This document shows positions 55,501 through 63,874 of a stretch of DNA of 64,000 bases, in pieces. The stretch is from the NCBI GenBank assembly GCA_947494715.1, contig CANLWG010000022.1:27354-91353 (forward strand), in the 5' to 3' direction. How positions within the stretch are numbered: the stretch's first letter is position 1; each line of letters opens with the position of its first letter. Below the pieces are notes generated by a model, which made no database searches, was not told the origin of the DNA, and saw nothing but the letters and a program-made list of their open reading frames with translations. A program made the position numbers and the translations under genes. The DNA comes from an uncultured Flavobacteriaceae bacterium (GTDB lineage Bacteria > Bacteroidota > Bacteroidia > Flavobacteriales > Flavobacteriaceae).

Positions 55501-56236
55501 TTTGGACATAGATTTCTATAGGGCAAGGATGGAACAACTTAAAGTTAGCGCAGGGCTCGCCTATCATACGTTGCGCATAAGGGCTTTATATGAATCGTAT
55601 GATGTAACGGAGATGGCAGATCGATTCTTTAATCGCAACAATTTGGATGAACGGGTATTTGACCACCAAAATTATGTAGGTGGGGAGACCTCCTTATACT
55701 ACTATAACGATGATGTCAAAGACTTTCCAACTAAGGCCATTTATTTTGGGCTTACCGGGGGGTATAAGGCAAATTTGGATATCGCAGAAAACCAGTTCGG
55801 ATACTTGATGCTCAATACGGAAATAAGTCATAAGTTGATTCCTTCCGGAGATTTGGTACTAGGGACCAAGGCCGAATGGCGAACCAATTTTGGCGATAAC
55901 TATTTCTTTTACCACGCCCCCTCCTTGGGTGGAAATAACGGATTGCGTGGCTTTAGGGACGAACGGTTTACCGGAAAGTCCTGTTTTTATCATACTTCGG
56001 ATCTAAGGTTGCGCCTCAAACGATATGTGACATCGGTCGTTCCCATTAACGTAGGTTTGTATGGAGGGTTCGATTATGGGCGGGTCTGGCAACCTAATGA
56101 AGGATCTAATAGATGGCACACCTCGCAAGGAGGCGGATTTTGGATTGGGGGGTTCAATTTTCTCGCTTTAAATATAGGTTATTTTAATTCCGTTGAGGGG
56201 AATATGGTCCAAGTTGGTTTTGGCTTCGGGTTTTAA
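52538..56236 (+). CDS. large lipoprotein: phosphoesterase, kinase-like middle, outer-membrane barrel
   Basis: A 1232-residue lipoprotein (lipobox 'LNGC', Cys21). Residues about 45-330 form a calcineurin-like metallophosphoesterase with 'FLGDN' (Gly83-Asn85), 'PGNNEW' (118-123), 'AMHHP' (His219-His220) and 'SGHEES' (His290). The first metal aspartate and the second histidine of the last motif are not obvious, so activity may be reduced. Residues about 430-660 resemble a phosphoinositide-kinase/CotH-like fold: a glycine-rich 'KEGGGHQSY' (442-450), 'GDWDRHQDQW' (613-622, Asp616-Arg617-His618) and 'PRDRDNALP' (Asp642/Asp644). From about 870 to the end beta-rich repeats and the final aromatic strand look like a BamA/surface-antigen barrel. 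The enzymatic parts would face the periplasm or surface. The kinase-like assignment is inference. Confidence 0.75.
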   Translation: MELKFKGIFGLLVAYITLNGCASFNLQYDSTLPPLNSSEQEVIHTFYLSGGLGNDNDGDSSISNLLKRHLDSADAQSTAIFLGDNISEDEDNWIKDKALVDDHLKLVSDFRGNTIFMPGNNEWKSFNTKKIERVEEYLKDQEEERVHFYPENACPIEHKVINENLDLILVDSKWFVSNWSRVEGINKKCTDIVTRRRFIEELEGYINDGQGKNIIIAMHHPVFSNGRYAGKETFSSHMLPLPGIGTLLNGIKNLGAFSPDQLNSRRYNYLRIIVSALAQSSDRITVVSGHEESLQYLSGGNVHQIISGSLGSTSATHLSKDRIKTVGGTLHYKGHYSYGEKGFVKLEYFTDGSSRATFITEDKEPHTLKVLPKMNLDGIPINFASVEGTEKKVAIIKDTEELRKSKFSKLLWGQRHRSHYGLPVTAPIVYLDTLYGGLKVVKEGGGHQSYSIRLEDENGSEYAMRSLRKSALKFLKFMVPGVAYTTEDYEDTVPEDIIEDFFTSAHPYMQLVINPLARAIDVNHSDTRLFYVPKQKALGQLNADYGDELYFIERRPSEEQMNYKGYRRAVDESGKVTDVESTTDMLEKIKSDEGYTVDQRSFLRARIFDMLLGDWDRHQDQWRWIEYEKEDGDKEFMPVPRDRDNALPRFDGAGLKFLKLFFPVAKRWQSFDEEIENVKWLNAAGYSLEKAILTKYDAWTWEEEAKFIQEQLTDDIIDKAFLRLPIEVRDSTSAIIKRHLKGRLKNLHQYAAEYGRFLDKSIAIYATEKDDIIKIERLSDGKTKIIIRRILSDDPNEKFYERIFDKEKTKEIWIYGLREEDVFEVTGEGKNEIFIRLIGGYGKDRYAISNDRALKIYDWRYEESVFDEISPSKQLTDVYNTNTFHWRFFELDNNVLLPNIGFRNDDGLFFGATNIYTNNGFNGNPFRQKHTVSANYYFAFKAAELSYQGIFANIIPKWNFELDGYYSSETYVNNFFGFGNETPNFENSLDIDFYRARMEQLKVSAGLAYHTLRIRALYESYDVTEMADRFFNRNNLDERVFDHQNYVGGETSLYYYNDDVKDFPTKAIYFGLTGGYKANLDIAENQFGYLMLNTEISHKLIPSGDLVLGTKAEWRTNFGDNYFFYHAPSLGGNNGLRGFRDERFTGKSCFYHTSDLRLRLKRYVTSVVPINVGLYGGFDYGRVWQPNEGSNRWHTSQGGGFWIGGFNFLALNIGYFNSVEGNMVQVGFGFGF

Positions 56237-56275
56237 GTCAAAAAAACTACAGTTGCTAATTTTAAAACTTAAACT

Positions 56276-57487
56276 ATGTCGAATATCCTAGAAAAAGCCG
56301 AGCAAACGGTTACAAGTCTATTGACCAATTCCTTGGGTCCGGAATTTCTCTTTCATAATCTCAGACATACGCAACGTGTAGTCGCCAGTACAAAGGAAAT
56401 TATGGAATCCATGGATTTTTCTGATGAGCAGGAAGAAATTTTATTGATTGCCTCATGGTTTCATGATGTGGGCTATACCAAAGGAGTTGAACATCATGAG
56501 GAAAGCAGCTGTTATATAGCCGAGGAATTCCTAAAAAGCTACGACAAAACGGATGATTACATCAATGAGGTCCATACCTGTGTCAGGGCAACAAAGCATT
56601 CCTTTGAACCTACAACTATTACTGAGCAAATTATACGGGATGCGGACACGGCACATCTGGCGCAGAAAGACTATTTAGCGGTTGCCGAGGTTTTACGTGA
56701 AGAGTTATCCCTATTGGGAATAGCCTCTTATTCCGTAAAGGAATGGAGAAAGAAGAATATTGAAATGTTCCGTTTGGAGCACAGGTTTTATACCAAATAT
56801 GCCCAAGAAAATTGGCAAAAAGGAAAGGATAAAAATCTAAAGAGACTTGTAAAATCAAAAAAGAAAAGATCAAAACTTGAGAAAAAGGAGAGCCTAAAGG
56901 CCAAACTTAAGAATCAAAGCCCGGATAGGGGCGTGCAGACCTTGTATCGGGTGACCTTAAGAAATCACATCAAACTAAGTGATATTGCAGATACAAAGGC
57001 TAATATTTTACTTTCTGTAAACGCCATAATCATTTCCTTGGCACTGGCCAACCTGGTACCCAAGTTGGATAATCCGTCCAATGACTACCTGTTCTATCCT
57101 ACTTTTATATTTATTATCTTCAGTATTGTTTCCATGGTGATGTCAATTTTGGCCACCAGACCCAATGTTACCAGAGGAGAGTTCACTAAGGATGATGTGC
57201 GCTCAAAGAGGGTAAATCTTCTGTTCTTCGGAAATTTCCATAAAATGCGACTTGAGCAATATAATTGGGCCATGATGGAACTGATAAAGGATAAGGATTA
57301 CATATACAAGTCCTTGACAAAGGACTTGTATTACCTAGGAATTGTCTTGGAAAGGAAGTACAAACTTTTGCGGTGGACATATACTATTTTTACGATTGGT
57401 ATGATACTGTCGGTAATTGCCTTTGGAATAGCTTTAAAGTACTTTGGCCCGGAGCGCGTATTGAACCTACCGGATTTACCGCAATAG
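56276..57487 (+). CDS. HD-domain phosphohydrolase fused to a PycTM-like membrane domain (DUF5706)
   Basis: A 403-residue protein with two parts. Residues 20-135 are an HD domain. Metal residues are in 'FHNLRHTQ' (His27/His31), 'WFHDVGY' (His63-Asp64), 'EHHEESS' (His73/His74) and 'RDADTAH' (Asp122/Asp124), so a nucleotide phosphodiesterase or phosphohydrolase is plausible. A basic helical linker ('KGKDKNLKRLVKSKKKRSKL', 182-201) leads to residues about 220-400. These match the Pycsar effector PycTM/DUF5706 pattern: 'LRNHIKLSDIADTKANILLS', then hydrophobic helices about 243-262, 272-292 and 376-396. Pycsar effectors of this type damage the membrane on sensing a cyclic pyrimidine nucleotide. Here no recognisable pyrimidine cyclase neighbours it. 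It follows the large lipoprotein by 39 bases. Confidence 0.8.
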   Translation: MSNILEKAEQTVTSLLTNSLGPEFLFHNLRHTQRVVASTKEIMESMDFSDEQEEILLIASWFHDVGYTKGVEHHEESSCYIAEEFLKSYDKTDDYINEVHTCVRATKHSFEPTTITEQIIRDADTAHLAQKDYLAVAEVLREELSLLGIASYSVKEWRKKNIEMFRLEHRFYTKYAQENWQKGKDKNLKRLVKSKKKRSKLEKKESLKAKLKNQSPDRGVQTLYRVTLRNHIKLSDIADTKANILLSVNAIIISLALANLVPKLDNPSNDYLFYPTFIFIIFSIVSMVMSILATRPNVTRGEFTKDDVRSKRVNLLFFGNFHKMRLEQYNWAMMELIKDKDYIYKSLTKDLYYLGIVLERKYKLLRWTYTIFTIGMILSVIAFGIALKYFGPERVLNLPDLPQ

Positions 57488-57721
57488 CAAATGCCCCCAT
57501 TGATTATTCAAATCTTTATGAAAGTAAAATTTTCAAATATTGTGTAACTAATTAATAATCCTACGCTACCTAGTTCTGTTGGCATAATTTAGGCAGATGA
57601 TAGGTGAAGCATGCATGCGGTCAAAAATTGATTTTATGTAGCTAGTTTATAGCAATTCTTATAACTATCTTGTTCTGAGTAATTGTTCATTAGGACATTT
57701 GAAAAACTTAAATATATAATA

Positions 57722-57886
57722 ATGCAAGAAAAAGAAAAAGAAAGTAACGGGAACGCCTTAAGAGTCAACAAAAATACAGTAGGTTCATCCAAAGAGAAAA
57801 CTAAGAAACCAAAATCAGATGACAAGGGAAAAGATGAAGGAAAAAACAAAAGCAACGCCTTAGAAGTTAACGAAAACACTAAATAG
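57722..57886 (+). CDS. small lysine-rich protein with an internal repeat
   Basis: A 54-residue, highly charged protein starting at ATG 57722 ('MQEKEKESNGNALRVNKNT'). A nine-residue unit occurs twice, near both ends: 'NALRVNKNT' (11-19) and 'NALEVNENT' (45-53), with a Lys/Asp/Glu-rich middle. No hydrophobic segment and no known family. It looks intrinsically disordered. It lies 230 bases after the HD-PycTM gene. It could be a real small gene or chance. The repeat argues for a gene. Confidence 0.45.
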   Translation: MQEKEKESNGNALRVNKNTVGSSKEKTKKPKSDDKGKDEGKNKSNALEVNENTK

Positions 57887-58288
57887 TCACCTATTGGTTT
57901 GATTTTTTACAGAATACATCGTGGTGAACACAAAGAAAATCATTGTGGATACGATTTCTTTTTACATTATGTGAGATTGGTATAAGCCATCAGTACCTAT
58001 TGATAACCAATCGCACCCAACTTATTCCCTTTTTTTAGACAATATTGAACATTATTATGAAAATCGTTAGATATAAAATTCGATTTTTACCGGCAAATCC
58101 AACCAAGACCAGTTCTCCTTAAGGCTCCGTAAAAACAAGCCTACTTGGTCAATATCACGTACATAGAGTACTTCTGCAACGGCCACGAACAATTTTCGAG
58201 ACTTTCTCTTATTCTTTCATGGGTTTTATTAACTGGCCTTTCTTTTAGACCCTTTAACATGTTGTGCTACAACAAAGAATCCTCAAGG
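57887..58288. other. intergenic stretch, nothing recognised
   Basis: About 400 bases between the small repeat protein and the convergent ABC permease pseudogene. No supported coding frame. No strong hairpin was seen. Confidence 0.4.
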
Positions 58289-60670
58289 TTATTCTTCTTT
58301 CAGGGTTTCCACAGGGTTGATGTTGGCCGTCCTTATGGAGTATCCGGCAACCGTCGCCAAGGCTATCGACAGCGCCATAAGTCCCGCTCCCAAAAAGTAC
58401 CAGACCTTCAATTCGATATGGTAGGCGAAGCCGGACAGCCAACTATTGCTTAGCAGATATGCGACTGGAGTGGCCAAGGCGATCGATATCAGGACCAGTT
58501 TGATAAACTCGCCCGATAACATCCTTACGACCTGTGGGGCACTCTGCCCGAGCACCTTTCGGATACCGATCTCCTTTTTTCTCCGCTCCGCCGTAAAAGC
58601 TGCCAGGCCGAAGAGTCCCAGGGATGATATTATTATGGCCACCACGGTAAAACATTTGGACAGGACGGAAACCCTGTTCTCAGATTCATATAGCGCCTGG
58701 TAGTCGCTGTCCAAAAAGGAATATTCAAAAGGGTATCTTGGATGGAATTCCTCATATAGGCCTTCAATTTGCGATATGGTGGCCCTTTCCCTACCCGCCT
58801 TGATCTTTGCCATGACATTTTTCCCGTCCCCGGGACCTCGGAACCTGAAAATAAGCGGTTCTATCCTGTTGTGTATAGATCCGTAATGAAAGTCCTTGAC
58901 CACCCCTATGATCTCTTGCTCCCCGTCACCATACCTGATGGTCCTTCCTATCGGATCTTCCAGTCCCATCATCTTGACCGCGGACTCGTTCAGCACGATC
59001 TTCGAATTGTCGTCGTTACGATCTCTGGAGAAGGGGCGGCCCATGAACATCTCCATCCCCAGTGTTTCGATCACACCATAACCTACCCTTGGGGCCTTGA
59101 ATACGTATTCCCTGTCCGATTCCAGCCCTCTCCATGAATAACCGCTTTGGTTATCGGTGCCATCGAGGATGCTCCCCGGCATACTCGCTGCCGTGACGAC
59201 CCCGGGAAGACTGTTCAGTTCCGACAAAAAAACCTCCGGATCGAAATCATGTCTTCCTTCCCGTTGAAAGACAATGACGTTATCGCGGTCGTAGCCCAAG
59301 TTCTTGGTCCGTGCAAATCCGATCTGCCGGTCAATGACCAAAATGCCAACGATGAATATGACCGATATCGCAAATTGCATTATGACCAATCCGTTCCGTA
59401 TCCATTGTTCTGAAGAGGCCGTACCCTGTTTGCCCCTCAAGGCCATTACAGGGTTGAATCTGGAAAGGTAGAACGCCGGATAACTTCCCGAAATAATGCC
59501 GGTGAAAAGAACGATGCCGATGATGGCGACCATAACTTCCAGGCCAACGTCCAAATATAGGGCCTTTCCGGTGATCGCGCCGAACCGGGGGAGAAGGAGG
59601 GTTACCAAAAGGACCGCAACTATAAGTGACAAAAAGGCCATCAGGATGGATTCCCCAAGGAACTGAACGACCAACGTGCCCCTACTGGCCCCTATTGCCT
59701 TTTTAACCCCGATCTCCCTCATTTTTTTGGAGGCACGGGCCGTGGACAGGTTCATAAAATTAATACAGGCCAGTAAAAGGATGCTTATGGCAAAGATCGA
59801 AAACATCCTTACATACTCGATCCTACCGCCGGCCTGGACACCGTTTTCAAAATTACCTTAGAGATATTTCCTGGAATATGGCTGGAGGAAAAAAGTCGCT
59901 TTTTCCGTTGAGCGATGTTTTGTGCGCAACAATTCGGTCATCTTGTCGTTGAACCGGTCCACATCGGTGCCCTCCTTCAGTATTAGGTACGTCTCCGCAT
60001 AGCGGCTGTTCCATAGCCCCGCATACCGGTCCCTTTCCAGTATGATCCCATAGCTGAAAATGACATCGAACCGTTTTGTCGTATTGGATGGCACGTCCTT
60101 AAAAACGGCCGAGATATGGAAGGGCCCTTCAAAAAATGCATGGTTCCACTCCAAGGTGCTTCCGATTACATTTTCCGGGTCCCCGAAGAGCTTAACGGCC
60201 AATGTTTCGGATATGGCAATGCCGTTGCGGTCCAAAAGTACCTTGTTCCGGTCGCCCTGTAAGAGCGGATATGGGAACACATCGAAGAATCCCTCGGTGG
60301 CGAACATTCCCTTGGCCTTTATGTGCCGGTCCCCGTTCGAGATCACTCCTTCACCTTTGAACCCGTGCGTAAAGGCATTGATGGCCGTTGCGGATTCGAC
60401 TTCCGGGAGTTCGTCCACCAGTGTATGGGCCATTGGGTCCGAAGTATATCGCCATGTCTTGGTTCCATCCGTTAATCGGCGATTCTCCAAAACCTGGTAG
60501 AGCCGTCCACCTTTGGCAAGGGACCGGTCCGTGTTCAGTTCATCGTTTACCCATAAAATGATCAATATTGCACAGGCCAGACCTGTGGACAGGCCAATGA
60601 TATTTATGATAAAGGAACCGCTACTTTTTTTGATGTTCCTTAGAAAAAGCTTGATGTGGTATTTGAACAT
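58289..60670 (-). pseudogene. MacB/FtsX-type ABC transporter permease with an in-frame stop
   Basis: A 794-codon ABC permease gene interrupted by a single TAA at 59858-59860. Reading through the stop, the protein runs 'PYSRKYL', stop, 'GNFENGVQAGGRIEYVRMFS'. The neighbouring paralog has tyrosine exactly here ('YYLYGNYENGKQ'), so a TAT/TAC to TAA change is the simplest explanation. The first part (270 residues) holds the N-terminal helix and the MacB-type periplasmic domain ('SSGSFIINIIGLSTGLACAI'). The second part holds the two FtsX halves ('INFMNLSTARASKKMREIGV' and 'RRKKEIGIRKVLGQSAPQVV'). Such permeases form mechanotransmission exporters with a separate ATPase, none of which is in this window. 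The second part might still start at the internal ATG. Confidence 0.85.
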
Positions 60671-60973
60671 GGGGTTTTCTCTTTGATCCGGGTTTCTCCG
60701 GAGCCCTACCTTTCGATTAAATGGATTTGGTAATGGAAAGGCGGATTCCGGAAGTTCGTTGTTCGGATATCGTTACAAAGAAAAGACCGCTAAAAATTCC
60801 AAAAGTTACATTTTTTGGGATTTGATTACAGCTTGATCGATCATAGTGCAAGCTAGGAAAGTGTGGTGTTTCATAAAAAGAACAATTAATAAGACTCTAC
60901 TGTTTTTCCCAATCCGTCTTAAAAAGTGGCCGTAATTTGTGACCAATCAGCATACAAACTTCTTTATGAAGGT
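60671..60973. other. spacer between the two permease genes
   Basis: About 300 bases with no supported gene. It should contain the promoter of the downstream permease pseudogene. No clear hairpin seen. Confidence 0.4.
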
Positions 60974-63331
60974 CTATTCTTCTTGCAACCCGTCAACCGG
61001 GTTTTTATTGGCGACACCAAGGGCCTGGGAACTCACCGTTGCCAAGGCAATAAAAAATGCCACCAGACCTGCTGCCAGAAAATACCACAACCGCATAGGA
61101 ATCCTATAGGCAAAACCAGACAGCCAGCTATCGGTAAGCAGATAGGCTACAGGAAGAGCTATTAAGATCGCAATTAGGACCAACTTGGCGAACTCCGCGG
61201 ACAACATCATAGTGACCTGCAGGGCTGTCTGTCCCAAAACTTTCCTTATACTTATTTCCTTTCGGCGTCTCTCGGCCGTATAGGCCGCGAGACCAAGGAG
61301 ACCTAGGCACGAAATCAAAATTGCAAGACCTGCAAAATATTTGGACAACGTGGCCACTCTTTGTTCCGAGGCATAAAGTGCATTGTATTCCTGATCCAAG
61401 AATTGATATTCGAGCGGAAATCCCGGATTGTAGTCCAGATAAAAACTTTGAAGGGCCGCGAGCGTCTCCCGCTCCTTTCCGGATTCTATCCGTAACATGA
61501 TCCTTCTTACATAATCCGAGGAGAATACGAGCAACATCGGTTCGACCGTTTCGTGTAATGATTTAAAGTGAAAATCCTTTACGGTTCCTATGATTCTTCT
61601 TTCCTGGCCCAGAAAATCCACTTTCTTGCCCATCGGATTATCGAGTCCCATGGCCCTTATGGCAGCCTCGTTGAAAACGATGCCCGAACTGTCCGTAGCG
61701 TAGTCCCGCGAAAAACTACGGCCGGATGTGACCTTCATACCTAGTGTTTCGATAAGATCATAGTTTACTTGGGCTATTTGAAACTGGGTATCATCCTCGG
61801 GATCTTTCCCTTCCCAACCTACGCCAGCGGAAAAACTATGTCCTATCATATCGTGTGAGGTACTGGAAGCGTTTACCACCCCAGGTATCTTCTTGATTTC
61901 CGAAACAAAGGTCTCCAATCCATTCTTTACCCTGCCCTCAATTGCGAAATGGACCACGTTGTCCTTGTCGTATCCCAGGTTTTTGTTCTGTATGAACTCG
62001 ATCTGTTTATATACCACCAGTACGGAAACGATCAAGACAACCGATAAGGCGAACTGAACAACGACCAGCCCCTTTCTGGTCAAAAATTCCCCGACCGAAC
62101 TTTGAAGTTTGCCCCGTAGAATTGTCACTGCATTGAATCCGGACAGGTAAAGGGCGGGATAACTGCCCGCCATAAGTCCCGCGAACAGGGTAATGCCCAG
62201 AACCATTAGCCCAAGGCCAGGACCAAAGTTTACGGCCAGCTCCCTGCCAACAATATTATTGAACCATGGAAGGGAGACCGAGACCATGACAAGTGCGACC
62301 AAAAGAGCAATAAAGGCCATCATCACCGACTCCCCAAGATGCTGTAGCACCAATGATCTCCTGCTGGCACCTACCGCTTTTTTCACACCGATTTCCTTTA
62401 GTCTTTTGGACGCTTTTGCCGTTGAAAGATTCATAAAATTTATACACGCGATTATCAAAATGATGATGGCGATAATGGAGAACATCCGAACATACTCTAT
62501 CCGTCCCCCGGCTTGCTTGCCGTTTTCATAGTTTCCATAGAGATAGTAATCCGAATAGGGGGTAACGGAAAGTGTACGGGTCGACCCTTTCTGCCTTACC
62601 TTGATCAGATCGGCAATTTTCCTTTTGAACTGTTCGATATCCGTACCTTTCTTTAAGACCATGAACACTTCAGGACCAGTACTTCCCCAATTCTGGACCC
62701 AACTGTATGCAGGCATATCGGATAACAGGTCATAGGATGCCGCGAAGTCGAACTGTACCGTGGAATTGGCCGGGGTATCCTTGAACACCCCCGACACTTG
62801 CAAAGGTTGGTCATGTTCCAGTTCAATTACTTTCCCAATGATATTTTCCGTAGAATCGAATAGGTTCATTGCCAACGATTCTGAAATCACTATGGAGTTC
62901 TTGTCTGCTAGTACCTGGTCCCTATCTCCATGAACAAGACCATACGAAAAGATATTGAAGTAGTCTTTTCCCACATACTGACCAAGGGCCTTTACATCTT
63001 TCACGTCCGTGGAAAGATTTTGTTTTCCGAACCATTCCGGTGGGGCGACGGCCGTCGAATGGACGACCTCGGGCATTTCGTCCTTTAGTACTTCAGCTAC
63101 CGGGCCAGAGGTCTCTTTCCAAGTCGTAATATCTTCATTGTAGCTGGTATGTTCGAGCGTTCTATAGAGCTGTTCTTCGTTTTCATGGAACTTATTTACA
63201 CCCAGTTCATCGGACACCCATAGGTATATCAAAAGGACACAGGCCAATCCCGTGGATAGACCGATGATATTAATAAAAAAGGAGCCTTTTTGTTTTTTGA
63301 TGTTTCTGAGGAAAAGTTTGATGTTGTGCAT
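60974..63331 (-). CDS. MacB/FtsX-type ABC transporter permease
   Basis: A 785-residue inner-membrane ABC permease. An N-terminal helix ('GSFFINIIGLSTGLACVLLI') is followed by a MacB-type periplasmic domain (about 45-270) and an FtsX domain with the conserved 'INFMNLSTAKASKRLKEIGV' coupling segment. A second periplasmic domain (about 430-650) precedes a second FtsX domain ('ERRRKEISIRKVLGQTALQV' and three helices). It is closely related along its whole length to the interrupted gene downstream, so the two are tandem paralogs. Family members export antimicrobials or signals, or move lipoproteins, with an ATPase partner that is not seen here. Confidence 0.92.
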   Translation of the reverse strand: MHNIKLFLRNIKKQKGSFFINIIGLSTGLACVLLIYLWVSDELGVNKFHENEEQLYRTLEHTSYNEDITTWKETSGPVAEVLKDEMPEVVHSTAVAPPEWFGKQNLSTDVKDVKALGQYVGKDYFNIFSYGLVHGDRDQVLADKNSIVISESLAMNLFDSTENIIGKVIELEHDQPLQVSGVFKDTPANSTVQFDFAASYDLLSDMPAYSWVQNWGSTGPEVFMVLKKGTDIEQFKRKIADLIKVRQKGSTRTLSVTPYSDYYLYGNYENGKQAGGRIEYVRMFSIIAIIILIIACINFMNLSTAKASKRLKEIGVKKAVGASRRSLVLQHLGESVMMAFIALLVALVMVSVSLPWFNNIVGRELAVNFGPGLGLMVLGITLFAGLMAGSYPALYLSGFNAVTILRGKLQSSVGEFLTRKGLVVVQFALSVVLIVSVLVVYKQIEFIQNKNLGYDKDNVVHFAIEGRVKNGLETFVSEIKKIPGVVNASSTSHDMIGHSFSAGVGWEGKDPEDDTQFQIAQVNYDLIETLGMKVTSGRSFSRDYATDSSGIVFNEAAIRAMGLDNPMGKKVDFLGQERRIIGTVKDFHFKSLHETVEPMLLVFSSDYVRRIMLRIESGKERETLAALQSFYLDYNPGFPLEYQFLDQEYNALYASEQRVATLSKYFAGLAILISCLGLLGLAAYTAERRRKEISIRKVLGQTALQVTMMLSAEFAKLVLIAILIALPVAYLLTDSWLSGFAYRIPMRLWYFLAAGLVAFFIALATVSSQALGVANKNPVDGLQEE

Positions 63332-63874
63332 GAATATAACTTTTTAGATTTAGATGACATGAGATAGAGACCAACTACGCATACGCCGGAAAAACGACTG
63401 AAAAGTGATGAATTAAAAAAAATCAACCAAATCTGTGCCACGACTATAAGCTGCTCATAATCATATTGTTAAAATGTTTTCTCCTCTTATATTGAGTTCA
63501 CAGCGTAAAATTATTGGACAGTGTTTGTCCAAAGTTTTTACAATGAAAGGGAATAGTCTTGAATCGCACGGATTTCAATATCAGTCTTATATATTACCAC
63601 GAATATGATTTCAAAGTAAAGACCGAGCGGTTTCTAAATAGTTACAGCAATTTGGATTATTTTTTTGCTGCAGCAGAACATTGATTTTGTTCGATATGGC
63701 TACGAATGTATTAAAGGGCAATTTTTCATCTCTGCTCTCAGTTCCTTGAAACCAAGGTTTAAAAGTACTTTCCCTTTTTCCATACTTAGTTCTGCTAAAT
63801 GGCCATTTCATTGAACTACTCAAATTTATGGTCAGAAATACATTGCTATCTTTACTGTCATACCAGGCTGTTCA
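63332..63874. other. intergenic stretch, no gene supported
   Basis: About 540 bases upstream of the permease gene. A minus-strand open frame at 63611-63823 has no recognisable protein character. The part next to 63332 should contain the permease promoter. Nothing else was identified. Confidence 0.4.

Noticed and set aside
63611..63823. Minus-strand frame of 70 codons near the right edge
   Set aside because: No recognisable domain and biased composition. Not supported.
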